64,000 nucleotides of DNA from Chitinilyticum aquatile DSM 21506 (GCF_000430805.1 NZ_AUMS01000014.1:46775-110774); one strand, 5' to 3'; positions 1-9,579 are shown, numbered from the stretch's first letter. Made by a program: numbers and translations. The notes: a model not told the origin generated them from the sequence alone.

Positions 1-2
1 GT

Positions 3-620
3 GCGTTTCAGCAGCACTTCGGCATGAGCCCGCGTGCCTGGCGCAAGGGCGGGTGGCGCGAATACATGCTGCGTCAGGTCGCCGCATACTCTGATGCCGA
101 CCGCGCGCTGCACGAGGAATTCGAAGCGCTCACCCAGCGTGATCCGCAGTTGCGACAGCAACTGGCTGCCCGCATGGCGGTGCGCAAGCTGCCGCCGATG
201 CGTACCGTATCGCGCCAGTTTGTCGGCCTGCTCGGGCATGATCTCGTTGCGGCGTGCCGCCAGTATGCGCAGGAATGCCTTGCCGCCGATCCGGACACGC
301 ACGACGCCGTGTTCGTTGGCAGCTTCCTGGATGATCCCGGATTCACCGGGCGCGAGCATTTCATTTATGAATTCGGCCTGATCGGCAGTGCAAGCACTGT
401 GGGAATGACGCACGACTACCTGCTGCCCGGTGGCAGCTATGTCTGCCTGGACTGGGAGGGTGTCTGCCCGTGGATGCGCTGGATGTACGAGGACTGGCTG
501 GACCATCATCCGGACTGGACGATGGATAGCCGGCGTCCGCACCTTGAGTTCTACCGTGCCAGTCAGGGCGAGTTTACCGGTGGTACGCTGGCCATTCCGG
601 TAATGCGCAAGGGGGTATAG
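3..620 (+). CDS. AraC-family regulator with GyrI-like effector domain (5' truncated)
   Basis: The reading frame is open from the left edge, so the N-terminus lies outside the window. The first visible residues, FQQHFGMSPRAWRK, match the end of the second helix-turn-helix of AraC/XylS regulators. The remaining ~180 residues look like a GyrI-like small-molecule-binding domain (SbmC/Rob C-terminal type), for example the DDP...F.YEFGL segment. Family knowledge suggests a transcription regulator that senses a small ligand; the ligand is unknown. The TAG stop at 618-620 lies inside the left arm of the palindromic repeat at 614-660, so the repeat defines the C-terminus (KGV). Confidence 0.85.
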   Translation, partial: AFQQHFGMSPRAWRKGGWREYMLRQVAAYSDADRALHEEFEALTQRDPQLRQQLAARMAVRKLPPMRTVSRQFVGLLGHDLVAACRQYAQECLAADPDTHDAVFVGSFLDDPGFTGREHFIYEFGLIGSASTVGMTHDYLLPGGSYVCLDWEGVCPWMRWMYEDWLDHHPDWTMDSRRPHLEFYRASQGEFTGGTLAIPVMRKGV

Positions 621-660
621 TGATGCAGCCATTTAAATAAAATGGCTGCATCACTATACC
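614..660. repeat. Palindromic repeat, family P, copy 1 (perfect 21-bp arms)
   Basis: Two 21-bp arms (614-634 and 640-660) are exact reverse complements around a 5-base A/T loop. The ends read GGTATAG...CTATACC and the centre GCCATTT...AAATGGC. It follows, and contributes the stop codon of, the AraC-like gene. It has no T-tract, so it is not a classical intrinsic terminator. The same architecture recurs about a dozen times in the window. Confidence 0.95.
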
Positions 661-765
661 TGTCGTCATGTTGTTTGACGGGGAGTGGGTGTGGCATTTA
701 ACAGCGGCCCGGGCAATAAAATGGCAGAATACTGACATAACCCTGAATTTTCACGCAGGGTATCA

Positions 766-2037
766 ATGTCAGAACTGAACAGGAAGCCGACACCCATGTT
801 TTGCCCGCACTGTGGTCAGCAAAATGATGACCAGTCCCGTTTTTGCAATCGCTGCGGCGGCAAGCTGCCGAGCGCATCGCTGAGCAACCCCGTCGCCGCG
901 CCCGCGGATGCAGTCAGCTCCGACACCGCCTCGCCCGCTGTCCCCGCTGCCGATGCCAGCGGTAACCCCTACGCCATTTCGGCTGGCGTCGCACAGACCC
1001 GGGCCGGCAACCTGCCCGGCGAGGCTGAACCGCATGGTGGCTACGCCGGTTTCTGGGAACGTTTTGCCGCGCACTTCCTCGATAATTTCCTGATTTCCAT
1101 CGTCGTGTACGGGCTGATTTTCGTCATCCTGCTGGTGATCGGAGTTGGTGTCAGTGCGGACGCCGGCAATTTCAGCGAGGACTCGCTGGGCATCGCCGGC
1201 CTGCTGGCTATCGTCGCTGTCGCCATCGTGATTCCCTGGCTGTATTTTGCCCTGATGGAATCCGGCGAAGGCCGCGCAACGCTGGGCAAGCGCGCGCTCG
1301 GCCTGGCCGTGCAGCGGCAGGATGGCGAGCGCATCGGCTTTGGCCGCGCCACTGGCCGGCATTTCAGCAAGATGCTGTCATCAATCATGATGATCGGATA
1401 CCTGATGCAGCCCTTTACCGCGCGCAAGCAGGCGCTGCATGACCTGATTACCGATGTGGTCGTGGTGCGCCAGCGTAAGGATGGCGGCAACAAGGCGCTG
1501 GTCTGGGTGATGATCGGCATCGGCGTGTTCTTTGTCCTGATTGCGGTCATCGGCATTCTGGCCGCCATTGCGATCCCCGCGTTTGTCGAATACCAGCAGA
1601 AGGCCGCACTGAAAGGCGCGATGAGCGAACTGCGCAACGCCTCGGTCGCCGTGACCTCGTATTACGAAAGCCATGAAGAAGTGCCGGCCTCGCTGGCTGA
1701 TGCAGGCTATTCGCCACTCAAGGCCGAAGGCTATACGCTGGAGCTGGATCCGGATACCGGCATCCTGACCGCCTCCTTCACCAAGTCCTCCCTCATCGGC
1801 AGCAAACTGGAATATGTGCCGAGCCTGGATGATGACGGCAATGTGCAGTGGCAATGTGAAGGAAGTGAAATCCCGGAGGCCAAGCTGCCGGCGGGTTGTG
1901 TCGACGTCAAGGTTGCCGATGCACGTCGTGCCGCAGACGAAGAGGCCCGTTCGCAAACCGAATCCGATGCCGCCGCAGAGGAAGAGCCTTACATGGAGCA
2001 AGCCCCGGAGGCTTCCGAGGCTGCCGCCGCGCAATAA
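766..2037 (+). CDS. Zinc-ribbon / RDD membrane / type IV pilin-like fusion protein
   Basis: A 423-residue protein with three recognisable parts. Residues 13-30 form a zinc ribbon (CxxC at 13/16 and 27/30). Residues ~93-237 form an RDD-family membrane domain with three hydrophobic segments. Residues ~247-385 start with a hydrophobic helix carrying GILAAIAIPAF, then EYQ and an A/S-rich helix, closely resembling the N-terminal helix and start of the globular domain of type IV pilins. No prepilin peptidase site precedes this helix. The tail is acidic and Ala/Glu-rich. An ATG at 796 has a well-placed AGGAAG and gives MFCPHCG, so the true start could be 796 rather than 766. RDD proteins are poorly understood and may transport ions or solutes. 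An intrinsic terminator follows. Confidence 0.8.
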   Translation: MSELNRKPTPMFCPHCGQQNDDQSRFCNRCGGKLPSASLSNPVAAPADAVSSDTASPAVPAADASGNPYAISAGVAQTRAGNLPGEAEPHGGYAGFWERFAAHFLDNFLISIVVYGLIFVILLVIGVGVSADAGNFSEDSLGIAGLLAIVAVAIVIPWLYFALMESGEGRATLGKRALGLAVQRQDGERIGFGRATGRHFSKMLSSIMMIGYLMQPFTARKQALHDLITDVVVVRQRKDGGNKALVWVMIGIGVFFVLIAVIGILAAIAIPAFVEYQQKAALKGAMSELRNASVAVTSYYESHEEVPASLADAGYSPLKAEGYTLELDPDTGILTASFTKSSLIGSKLEYVPSLDDDGNVQWQCEGSEIPEAKLPAGCVDVKVADARRAADEEARSQTESDAAAEEEPYMEQAPEASEAAAAQ

Positions 2038-2067
2038 AGTATGCAGTCTTTATTGGCTGTCAAAAAA

Positions 2068-2092
2068 CCGGAGCCTCATGCTCCGGTTTTTT
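2068..2092 (+). terminator. Intrinsic terminator after the RDD/pilin-like gene
   Basis: The stem CCGGAGC (2068-2074) pairs with GCTCCGG (2080-2086) around a 5-base loop and is followed by six T residues. Confidence 0.9.
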
Positions 2093-2114
2093 GTGTTCTC
2101 CGAAAAGCAGACGC

Positions 2115-2145
2115 AAAAAAGCCAAGGTTTTCACCTTGGCTTTTT
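2115..2145 (-). terminator. Bidirectional intrinsic terminator, mainly for tRNA-Pro
   Basis: An 8-bp stem, GCCAAGGT / ACCTTGGC (2121-2128, 2133-2140), has a 4-base loop with six A on the left and five T on the right. Read on the minus strand it ends in a T run just downstream of the tRNA. Confidence 0.88.
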
Positions 2146-2153
2146 CAGTATCC

Positions 2154-2230
2154 TGGTCGGAGTGAGAGGATTCGAACCTCCGGCCTCTACGTCCCGAACG
2201 TAGCGCTCTACCAGGCTAAGCTACACTCCG
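2154..2230 (-). tRNA. tRNA-Pro (anticodon CGG)
   Basis: A complete cloverleaf reads from 2230 to 2154. The acceptor is CGGAGTG/CACTCCG with the C1-G72 pair typical of bacterial tRNA-Pro. The D arm is GCTT/GAGC, the anticodon stem is CTACG/CGTAG with loop TTCGGGA (anticodon CGG), and the T arm contains GGTTCGAATCC. The 3' CCA is encoded (TGG on the plus strand at 2154-2156). Total length is 77 nt. Confidence 0.97.
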
Positions 2231-2258
2231 ATTTCTCGTCTTGCGACTTGAGGGCTGC

Positions 2259-2287
2259 ATTATGGTAATCCAGCCTCAGGCTGTCAA
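2259..2287 (-). promoter_or_regulatory. Sigma-70-type promoter of tRNA-Pro
   Basis: On the minus strand TTGACA (2287-2282) is followed after exactly 17 bases by CATAAT (2264-2259), about 30 bases upstream of the tRNA 5' end. A perfect -35 and a 5/6 -10 at optimal spacing fit a strong stable-RNA promoter. Confidence 0.85.
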
Positions 2288-2323
2288 GAAAATTTTACAG
2301 ATTCACCTGACTGCCAGTAAAAC

Positions 2324-3292
2324 TCAGTGCTGGCGGTTGACCGCGATGCGGGCGAGTGCGTGCAGTGCCTGCGTGAAAGCGTTATCCGGCAGGCCGGCGA
2401 GGCAGGCAATGGCGCGTTCCGATTCGGCCTGTGCCACGGTGCGGGCATAGTCGAGTGCGCCGCTTGTTTGTACGGCATGGAGCACGGCATCGAAGTGGTC
2501 GCGGCTGGCCTGCGAAAGCGCGGTCCGAACAACCGAGGCGGCATGCGCGCTGCCGTGGCGCATGACGTGGATCAGCGGCAGCGTCGGCTTGCCCTCAGAG
2601 AGATCGTCGCCGAGGTTCTTGCCGATTTCGTCGGCATTGCCGGTGTAGTCGAGCACGTCATCAATGATCTGGAAGGCGGTGCCCAGGTGCATGCCATAGG
2701 CTGCAAGCGCAGCTTCGGTCATTCCATCCGCGCCATTGATGATGGCGCCCAGGCGGGCGGCGGCCTCGAACAGCTTGGCCGTCTTGTAGCGGATGACCTG
2801 CAGATAGCCTTCTTCGTCGATGTCGGTGTTGCCGATATTCATCAGTTGCAACACTTCGCCTTCGGCAATGATGTTGGTGGCGTCGGCCACGACCGAGAGA
2901 ATGCGCATCGAATCGCAGCCGACCATCATCTGGAAGGCGCGGCTGTAGAGGAAGTCGCCGACCAGTACGCTGGCGGCATTGCCGAAGAGCGCATTGGCGG
3001 TATCGCGGCCACGGCGCAGGCTGGATTCGTCGACCACATCGTCGTGCAGCAGCGTGGCGGTATGGATGAATTCGATGACGGCGGCCAGTTCGCGGTGCTG
3101 TTCACCCTGATAGCCGAGTGCACGCGCCGTGAGCAGAACCAGTACCGGGCGCAGGCGTTTGCCGCCCGAGCTGACGATGTATTCCGCTACTTGCCGCACC
3201 AGCACCACATCGGAGTGCAGACGGGTGCGGATCAGCTGGTCGACGGCCGGCATTTCGTCGGCAAGCACGGTTTTCACGAACTCCATCGTCAC
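2324..3292 (-). CDS. ispB: Octaprenyl diphosphate synthase (polyprenyl synthetase)
   Basis: A 322-residue trans-polyprenyl diphosphate synthase that elongates farnesyl diphosphate with isopentenyl diphosphate to make the ubiquinone/menaquinone side chain in the cytoplasm. Both aspartate-rich Mg-diphosphate-binding motifs are present (LLHDDVVDES in the first third, IIDDVLDYTG about two-thirds along), as is GGKRLRP. Length matches IspB. The start is GTG at 3292, with AGGAA six to seven bases upstream; an ATG at 3286 is the alternative. It is divergent from rplU-rpmA, the conserved arrangement in many beta- and gammaproteobacteria. Confidence 0.95.
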   Translation of the reverse strand: MTMEFVKTVLADEMPAVDQLIRTRLHSDVVLVRQVAEYIVSSGGKRLRPVLVLLTARALGYQGEQHRELAAVIEFIHTATLLHDDVVDESSLRRGRDTANALFGNAASVLVGDFLYSRAFQMMVGCDSMRILSVVADATNIIAEGEVLQLMNIGNTDIDEEGYLQVIRYKTAKLFEAAARLGAIINGADGMTEAALAAYGMHLGTAFQIIDDVLDYTGNADEIGKNLGDDLSEGKPTLPLIHVMRHGSAHAASVVRTALSQASRDHFDAVLHAVQTSGALDYARTVAQAESERAIACLAGLPDNAFTQALHALARIAVNRQH

Positions 3293-3420
3293 GGATATTC
3301 CTCACTGGGCTGCACCGCAGGTGCAGGGGCTGATGATTTCAAAGGCGGAAATCTTACCAGAAAGCGCCCGTCGTCGCTCGGGATCGCCATGTTCGTGATG
3401 CCCCGTTGCGGCATAAGTGC

Positions 3421-3449
3421 TTGACGTGATTGGCAGATGGGGGTAAATT
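3421..3449 (+). promoter_or_regulatory. Candidate sigma-70 promoter of rplU-rpmA
   Basis: TTGACG (3421-3426), a 17-base spacer and TAAATT (3444-3449) lie about 80 bases ahead of the rplU start. Confidence 0.65.
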
Positions 3450-3528
3450 TGCCGGCTTCCCGTATTTGGGAGAACGCTTGCTGTCGCAAACAGCAGGCGA
3501 TTTTGGGTGACTCTTAACGGAGCTTGTT

Positions 3529-3840
3529 ATGTATGCAGTCGTAAAAACCGGTGGCAAGCAGTACAAAGTTGCAATCGGCGAAAAACTTAAAGTAGAACAG
3601 ATTGCTGCAGACATCGACAGCCAGATCGTACTGAATGAAGTATTGATGGTGGCAGACGGTGACGCAGTTGTAATTGGTACCCCGGTTGTTGCCGGCGCCG
3701 CCATCAAGGCAACCGTGGTTTCCCACGGTCGCGGTGAAAAGGTTCGCATCTTCAAGATGCGCCGCCGCAAGCACTACATGAAGCGCCAGGGCCATCGCCA
3801 GAACTACACCGAGATCCGCATCGACGCGATCGAAAAGTAA
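3529..3840 (+). CDS. rplU: 50S ribosomal protein L21
   Basis: A 103-residue protein beginning [14 protein letters not shown] and carrying the family signature [16 protein letters not shown] near the C-terminus. It binds 23S rRNA in the large ribosomal subunit. The ATG is preceded by GGAG at a normal distance. rpmA follows after a 19-base gap and obgE lies beyond that, the usual conserved rplU-rpmA-obgE order. Confidence 0.98.
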   Translation: MYAVVKTGGKQYKVAIGEKLKVEQIAADIDSQIVLNEVLMVADGDAVVIGTPVVAGAAIKATVVSHGRGEKVRIFKMRRRKHYMKRQGHRQNYTEIRIDAIEK

Positions 3841-3859
3841 TCTTTAGGAGCTAAGCAAC

Positions 3860-4138
3860 ATGGCACACAAGAAAGCTGGCGGTAGTTCCCGTAACGGCCG
3901 CGACTCTGAATCGAAACGCCTTGGTATCAAGGTATACGGCGGCGAGCTGATCCCCGCTGGTTCCATCATCGTGCGTCAGCGCGGTACCGAATTCCACGCT
4001 GGCGACAACGTCGGCATGGGCAAGGACCACACCCTGTTCGCCAAGGTTGATGGCTATGTACAGTACGCAGTCAAGGGCGCGCTGAAGCGTCGCACCGTGA
4101 CCGTTGTTCCGTACACTGGCGAAGCCGACGCCGCCTAA
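3860..4138 (+). CDS. rpmA: 50S ribosomal protein L27
   Basis: A 92-residue protein starting [20 protein letters not shown], the classic L27 N-terminus that reaches toward the peptidyl-transferase centre. AGGAG lies 10 bases before the ATG. It is cotranscribed with rplU and followed by an intrinsic terminator. Confidence 0.98.
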   Translation: MAHKKAGGSSRNGRDSESKRLGIKVYGGELIPAGSIIVRQRGTEFHAGDNVGMGKDHTLFAKVDGYVQYAVKGALKRRTVTVVPYTGEADAA

Positions 4139-4167
4139 CAGGCGCACGGCTGCGCTAGCGCGCATGA

Positions 4168-5484
<1,317 letters not shown>

Positions 5485-5500
5485 TCCGCGCGTTCACCCC

Positions 5501-5536
5501 AACAAAAAAGGCTTGCTGTGGCAAGCCTTTTTTGTT
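5501..5536. terminator. Bidirectional terminator after obgE
   Basis: A long perfect hairpin: arms 5501-5516 and 5521-5536 with a TGTG loop, six A in the left arm and six T in the right. It abuts a palindromic repeat starting at 5537. Confidence 0.93.
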
Positions 5537-5585
5537 GGGTATATTGCCTAAGACTTTTGATATCAAAGGTTTTGGATGCATACCC
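5537..5585. repeat. Palindromic repeat, family P, copy 2
   Basis: A 49-bp element starting GGGTATATTGCC and ending GCATACCC, with a TTTTGATATCAAA palindrome at its centre. The outer and inner arms pair, but the middle of the stem is imperfect. Confidence 0.8.
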
Positions 5586-5604
5586 TTGGGGCTGGCCGAT
5601 AAGC

Positions 5605-5910
5605 TCAGGCCTTCTCCAGTACGATACATTGCGATGGCAGCAGGGTAAAAATGCCCGCTAGCAGGATTTTCCAGCCTCGCAGATTGCTTCTTACCGAGAA
5701 CGCCACATCGTGCTGTTCGACTGTGAATGCAATTCGCTTTGTTTTCGCATTGCGTAAGGCAACTTGCAGTGTGTGCTCGCCCGGTTCAAGAACAAGGCTG
5801 AGCGACTGACCATCGGCAATGGTATTCACCACCTTGTCATTGATAAGTACCTGATAGTTTTCCCTGCGATCTGTCAGACCGCTGTCGCGGGTCAGGGTGA
5901 GTTGTGGCAT
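5605..5910 (-). CDS. Small hypothetical protein, predicted beta-rich domain with a C-terminal hydrophobic segment
   Basis: A 101-residue protein starting MPQLTLTRDSGLTDR; its family is not recognised. The pattern NYQVLINDKVV...G.SLSLVLEPGEHTLQVAL resembles PEGA-type or Ig-like beta sandwiches that display a short exposed loop. The last ~25 residues (ILLAGIFTLLPSQCIVL) are hydrophobic and could be a membrane anchor. The start at 5910 is chosen because AGGAA lies eight bases upstream; the frame extends further but into non-coding sequence. Monocistronic, flanked by palindromic repeats on both sides. Confidence 0.65.
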   Translation of the reverse strand: MPQLTLTRDSGLTDRRENYQVLINDKVVNTIADGQSLSLVLEPGEHTLQVALRNAKTKRIAFTVEQHDVAFSVRSNLRGWKILLAGIFTLLPSQCIVLEKA

Positions 5911-6113
5911 ATGAGCTTTCCTGTGGTGGTTGCCAAATCGGACTACACCAATTTGCCAAAAAGCAATCTCAGAGTCAATTTCTGGTAAGTATTTGATGGG
6001 TTGATTTTGACAGTGAGCAAGGAGTAGGGGGTTGCCTGCCCGGGTTCTGGCGGCTTGGGCAACCAGGGCTTCTGCCATCGCGGTAACGAGAGATTTTAGT
6101 AGTGATATTAATG

Positions 6114-6160
6114 GGGTATTAAGCCAGAGCCCATTTTAAAGAAGGGCTTGCTGGCAATAG
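6114..6160. repeat. Palindromic repeat, family P, copy 3 (degenerate)
   Basis: It begins GGGTATTAAGCCAG and contains the pair AGCCC / GGGCT around an A/T-rich centre, then CTGGC. The right terminus has decayed. It sits at the 3' end of the minus-strand gene that ends at 6173. Confidence 0.6.
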
Positions 6161-6172
6161 ATTCATGTGTAT

Positions 6173-7099
6173 TTAGCGGTTTACCGAGCGCGCCATGCGC
6201 GCGTAGGTGTGCCGCACGCCGCGGATCGCGATGCTGTAGGCCATGATGTTCTCCGGCAGTGCCATGCCCAGATAACCGGTGTCGCCGATGTGGTGCAGGT
6301 CGGCGCCGGCCATTTTGCTCATCAGTGCAATCTGGCGGATGGTCGCGGTGTCCGCGCCTTCCTGTGACGTACCGATTGCCGTCATCGCCAGCGTGCCATG
6401 CTGGTGCGCGCAGGCGATCAGCTGGCTGACCACGTCCTGCGACATGCCCGGAATCGTCCCCGGTGCCGGCAGCAGGATGATGTCGGCACCCTGTTCGGCA
6501 AACAGGCGCACGTCGTCCGGGCCGATGAGCTGACCGCCGCTTTCGCGCACCATGCCGGCGCCGTGCATCTTGCCGGTGATCAGGATCAGGCGTTCGCCGA
6601 CTGCCGCGCGGATGGCCTGCAGGGCGCCGGCAATGGCGCGGTTGCTCACGCCGTTGTTCGGGTTGCCGGTCAGCACGATGAACCGTGCGCCCATGTCAGC
6701 CAGCCGCAACGCGTTCTTGGGGGTGGCGGCGCGCCCGGCCGTCATCTGCCAGATTTCATCGTGCTGCTGCGCGTGTTCCGGGTCGACGGCTTCCAGATTC
6801 ACGCCGACGGGACGGCCGGTCAGGCGCTGCAGTTCGCGCAGCATGTTTTCCGGCGCAATGCCGGGCGGCAGGCCCTGAATGGCTGGCTGCAGGGTATCAA
6901 ACAAATTCAGTAGCAGCAGGTCGGCGCCGTTGGCAGCACTCAACTCGGCATTGCTGATCGTGCCCAGCAGCGGCGGCACAGCGACGATGCTTTCACTGAG
7001 CAGCACGCGGCCTTCGCTGGCGCGGATGGCGTAGAGCAGCGCCGCCTTGTCCATGCTGGCAAAGTCGGAGGCGTTGCAGTCGAGCAGGCGTTTGGACAT
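6173..7099 (-). CDS. TIM-barrel-like protein of unknown function, operon partner of threonine aldolase
   Basis: A 308-residue protein starting MSKRLLDCNASDFASMDKAA. The spacing of strands and glycine-rich turns (VGVNLEAV, FIVLTGNPNN, LILITGKMHG, DIILLPAPGT) suggests a (beta/alpha)8 barrel distantly like phosphoenolpyruvate-mutase or IMP-dehydrogenase-type folds. Relatives are often labelled loosely as haloacid dehalogenase-like, but no HAD motif (DxDxT/V) is visible. AAGGA precedes the ATG at 7099. It begins 25 bases after the threonine aldolase stop on the same strand, so the two are probably cotranscribed and may act on a related amino-acid-derived substrate (inference). Confidence 0.6.
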   Translation of the reverse strand: MSKRLLDCNASDFASMDKAALLYAIRASEGRVLLSESIVAVPPLLGTISNAELSAANGADLLLLNLFDTLQPAIQGLPPGIAPENMLRELQRLTGRPVGVNLEAVDPEHAQQHDEIWQMTAGRAATPKNALRLADMGARFIVLTGNPNNGVSNRAIAGALQAIRAAVGERLILITGKMHGAGMVRESGGQLIGPDDVRLFAEQGADIILLPAPGTIPGMSQDVVSQLIACAHQHGTLAMTAIGTSQEGADTATIRQIALMSKMAGADLHHIGDTGYLGMALPENIMAYSIAIRGVRHTYARMARSVNR

Positions 7100-7124
7100 G
7101 GTGCTTTTCCTTGTGCAGGGTGAA

Positions 7125-8183
7125 TCAGCGGATACTCGGGTCGGCCATGGTTTCGATGATGGCTTCGCGCACGGCCTGCAGCAGCGCATCGACATCGTCG
7201 GCCTGCGTGGCCCAGGAGCACACGAAACGGGCGCCCCCTTCGTTGATGAAGCCGTAGAACGCCCAGCCCATGGCGCTCAGGCGGCGCTGCACGCGGCTGT
7301 CGATTCGGGCGAAAACCGCGTTGGCTTCCACCGGAAACAGCAGTTCGATGCCGGGAATCTGGCGAAAGCCCTCGGCGAGCCGTGTCGCCATCGCATTGGC
7401 GTGCGCGGCATGGCGTAGCCAGATGCCGTCCTTCAGGACGCCAACCCACGGCGCCGACAGGTAGCGCATTTTCGACGCCAGCTGGCCGGCCTGCTTGCAG
7501 CGGTAGGCAAAGTCTTCCGACAGGCTGCGGTCGAAAAACACGATGGCCTCGCCCACGGGCATGCCGAGTTTTGTGCCCCCCAGCGACAGCACTTCCACGC
7601 CGGCCTGCCAGCTCAGTGCGGCCGGGCTGCAGCCGAGGCTGGCGCAGGCATTGGCAAAACGCGCGCCGTCCATGTGGACGTGCAGGCCGTGGCGTCGCGC
7701 GTGGGCGCTCAGTTCGGCTACTTCAGAGGGTGCGTAGACTGTGCCGCTTTCCGTCGACTGCGTGATCGTCACCACCTTGGGCTTCGGGTAATGGATGTCG
7801 CTGCGGCGTGCCACCAGCCGGTCGATTTCATCCGGCCAGAGCTTGCCGTTCGGCCCGCGCCCCAGCAGCAGCTTGGTGCCATTGGAGAAAAACTCCGGCC
7901 CGCCACACTCGTCGGTTTCCACGTGCGCCTGCTCGTGGCAGATCACGCTGTGGTAGCTCTGGCACAGCGACGCCAGCGCCAGCGAATTGGCCGCCGTGCC
8001 GTTGAATACGAAAAAGACGTCGGCATCGGGGTGCTCGAATGTCTGGCGGATGGCATCCGCAGCCTGCACCGTCCAGTCATCCTGCCCGTAGGAGGCATGG
8101 CAGCCCGCGTTGGCCTGCAAAAAGGCATCAAGGGCTTCGGGGCAGATGCCTGCGGTGTTGTCGCTGGCGAAGTCGTAGCGCAT
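7125..8183 (-). CDS. Low-specificity L-threonine aldolase family protein
   Basis: A 352-residue PLP-dependent enzyme of the beta-eliminating lyase/threonine aldolase family, which cleaves L-threonine or L-allo-threonine to glycine and acetaldehyde. It starts MRYDFASDNTAG. Visible landmarks are FNGTAANSLAL, HEQAHVETDE, HMDGARFANA (the PLP-interacting Asp and Arg) and SLGGTKLG (the Schiff-base lysine). The start at 8183 is fixed by a perfect AGGAG six bases upstream. The first 56 bases overlap the 3' end of the upstream hydrolase frame, which looks abnormally extended. A TIM-barrel gene follows 25 bases downstream. Confidence 0.85.
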   Translation of the reverse strand: MRYDFASDNTAGICPEALDAFLQANAGCHASYGQDDWTVQAADAIRQTFEHPDADVFFVFNGTAANSLALASLCQSYHSVICHEQAHVETDECGGPEFFSNGTKLLLGRGPNGKLWPDEIDRLVARRSDIHYPKPKVVTITQSTESGTVYAPSEVAELSAHARRHGLHVHMDGARFANACASLGCSPAALSWQAGVEVLSLGGTKLGMPVGEAIVFFDRSLSEDFAYRCKQAGQLASKMRYLSAPWVGVLKDGIWLRHAAHANAMATRLAEGFRQIPGIELLFPVEANAVFARIDSRVQRRLSAMGWAFYGFINEGGARFVCSWATQADDVDALLQAVREAIIETMADPSIR

Positions 8184-9054
8184 GGGGATCTCCTGCTGCA
8201 TGGTGCTGGGGCTGCATGGCGGGATCGCCGCCAGAAAGTTTGCAGAAATTATAAACCGGCTTGCTACTGGGCAGGATCGGGAGAAACCGCAGCAGTGGTA
8301 GCCGTGGATTCCTACTCTCACAGAAGCGTCGCTGAGCGCCGATGAAGTGTTCCAATTCCTCGGCGACGGCTTGCGGATTGCATTGCAGCAAGGCATGCGG
8401 GCCGGCCAGAGTCCTTGTCTGCAGTCGTTCGCCCGCAAGAAGGCTGATAGGTTTGTCTGCCGAGGCTGGGACCAGTCTGTCTGCGTTACCGCGGAGTGAC
8501 AGAATCGGGCAGCGGATTTGTTCAAGTGCAGCACTTGCGTCGATTTCACTTACTTCATGAAGTCGTTTCCGGATGAGCTGGTCTGGCAAGCTGGTGAGTA
8601 TGGGCGCCAATTTTGCTGCTATGGGCAGATTGGCTTGATTGACCAGCATGGCGAGCATCGCGCCGTGCGGCATATGGCTGAATGGCAGGTAGTCGATTGC
8701 CCTTTTGAACAATCCAAGCATGACGCTCGGATTGCGAACGAAGGTGCAGCAGAGGATCAAGCCCTGAACCTGCTCCGGCCTGCTTGCTGCGACCTGCATG
8801 GCAATTGGCCCGGAAAACGATTCACCAAGGACAAATATCGGCTTGTCGTTCGGCAGGTTGTCCAGCACCAACTGGCCCAGTTCTGAGTAGCCTAGGGATG
8901 CATCAACAGGATAGTTCTGAATCAGCGGCTTAATGAATGGTGGCAGTTGCTCAAGGAGTGGTTCAAACAGCTGGCCTGTGCCATCAAGTCCAGGGAGCAA
9001 AAGCAGGGTGATTGCTTCTGTGTCTCTGCTGCGTTGCCTTGAATCCTGAATCAT
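8128..9054 (-). CDS. Alpha/beta hydrolase with an abnormal C-terminal extension
   Basis: An alpha/beta-hydrolase fold of 308 residues. The nucleophile elbow is GESFSGP, the oxyanion region LLPGLDGTG, a probable acid Asp lies in GNADRLV and the His in AGPHALLQ. The domain appears complete at about residue 240 (AVAEELEHFIGAQ). The final ~65 residues are low-quality (Arg/Gln/His-rich) and run 56 bases into the threonine aldolase gene in another frame, as if the native stop had been lost. No clear Shine-Dalgarno precedes the ATG at 9054. The substrate is unknown. Confidence 0.7.
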   Translation of the reverse strand: MIQDSRQRSRDTEAITLLLLPGLDGTGQLFEPLLEQLPPFIKPLIQNYPVDASLGYSELGQLVLDNLPNDKPIFVLGESFSGPIAMQVAASRPEQVQGLILCCTFVRNPSVMLGLFKRAIDYLPFSHMPHGAMLAMLVNQANLPIAAKLAPILTSLPDQLIRKRLHEVSEIDASAALEQIRCPILSLRGNADRLVPASADKPISLLAGERLQTRTLAGPHALLQCNPQAVAEELEHFIGAQRRFCESRNPRLPLLRFLPILPSSKPVYNFCKLSGGDPAMQPQHHAAGDPHALRLRQRQHRRHLPRSP

Positions 9055-9116
9055 TCTGTGACACCAGTGGAGCCTTTCATTCTCTCCCCTAATTTAACGA
9101 TTACAAGTTGGCGGGC

Positions 9117-9446
9117 CTAAATGAAAAACGGCAGGAAAAGGCATGCCCCGCAGATCATCCACAGCCGGTCGGCGAGGCGGGCGCGCTGGCAGAGTTGCAC
9201 ATGCTCCGTTGTCGGGAACTGCCGCCAGGCGCCGCTTTTCAGGATGGGCGGGACATCCTTCAGCGCCTGGAATGGCTGGTCGAGGTTGACGCGGTAGTCG
9301 TGCGGATCATATTCGAGCAGGCCGGGATAATGATCACGGATGATGTCGTGCAGCTTGTTGAGGTAGTAGAAATAAGCCAGCACGCCGAAGGCGGTGCCAA
9401 ACAGGCAGACGGGCATCAGGTAATCGAGCAGGAACTGGTGCAGCAT
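9117..9446 (-). CDS. Hypothetical membrane protein with two transmembrane segments
   Basis: A 109-residue protein from the ATG at 9446 (MLHQFLLDYLMPV); a TTG at 9461 would add five residues. Hydrophobic segments lie near the N-terminus (LMPVCLFGTAFGVLAYFYYL) and at the extreme C-terminus (LWMICGACLFLPFFI). Between them is a soluble loop rich in aromatic and charged residues. The family is not recognised and no convincing ribosome-binding site is seen. It stands alone between the hydrolase and the divergent LPS operon. Confidence 0.6.
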   Translation of the reverse strand: MLHQFLLDYLMPVCLFGTAFGVLAYFYYLNKLHDIIRDHYPGLLEYDPHDYRVNLDQPFQALKDVPPILKSGAWRQFPTTEHVQLCQRARLADRLWMICGACLFLPFFI

Positions 9447-9579
9447 GGGGTGCCATTGCAAATGGAATTCGGGGCAGTTTACCCATGGGTGCTACGAGGC
9501 AACAAGCAGGCGGAGGCATGTCGTAAGCGCACGGAATTGGTCATATTGCGGCAGAAGCGGTAAAGGGTAGGCAAGCTGA

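Noticed and set aside
614..660. Neisserial Correia/NEMIS element
   Set aside because: The TATAG end is superficially similar, but the elements here are about 48 bp palindromes with GGGTATA ends, far shorter than Correia elements (~105-155 bp) and with a different interior.
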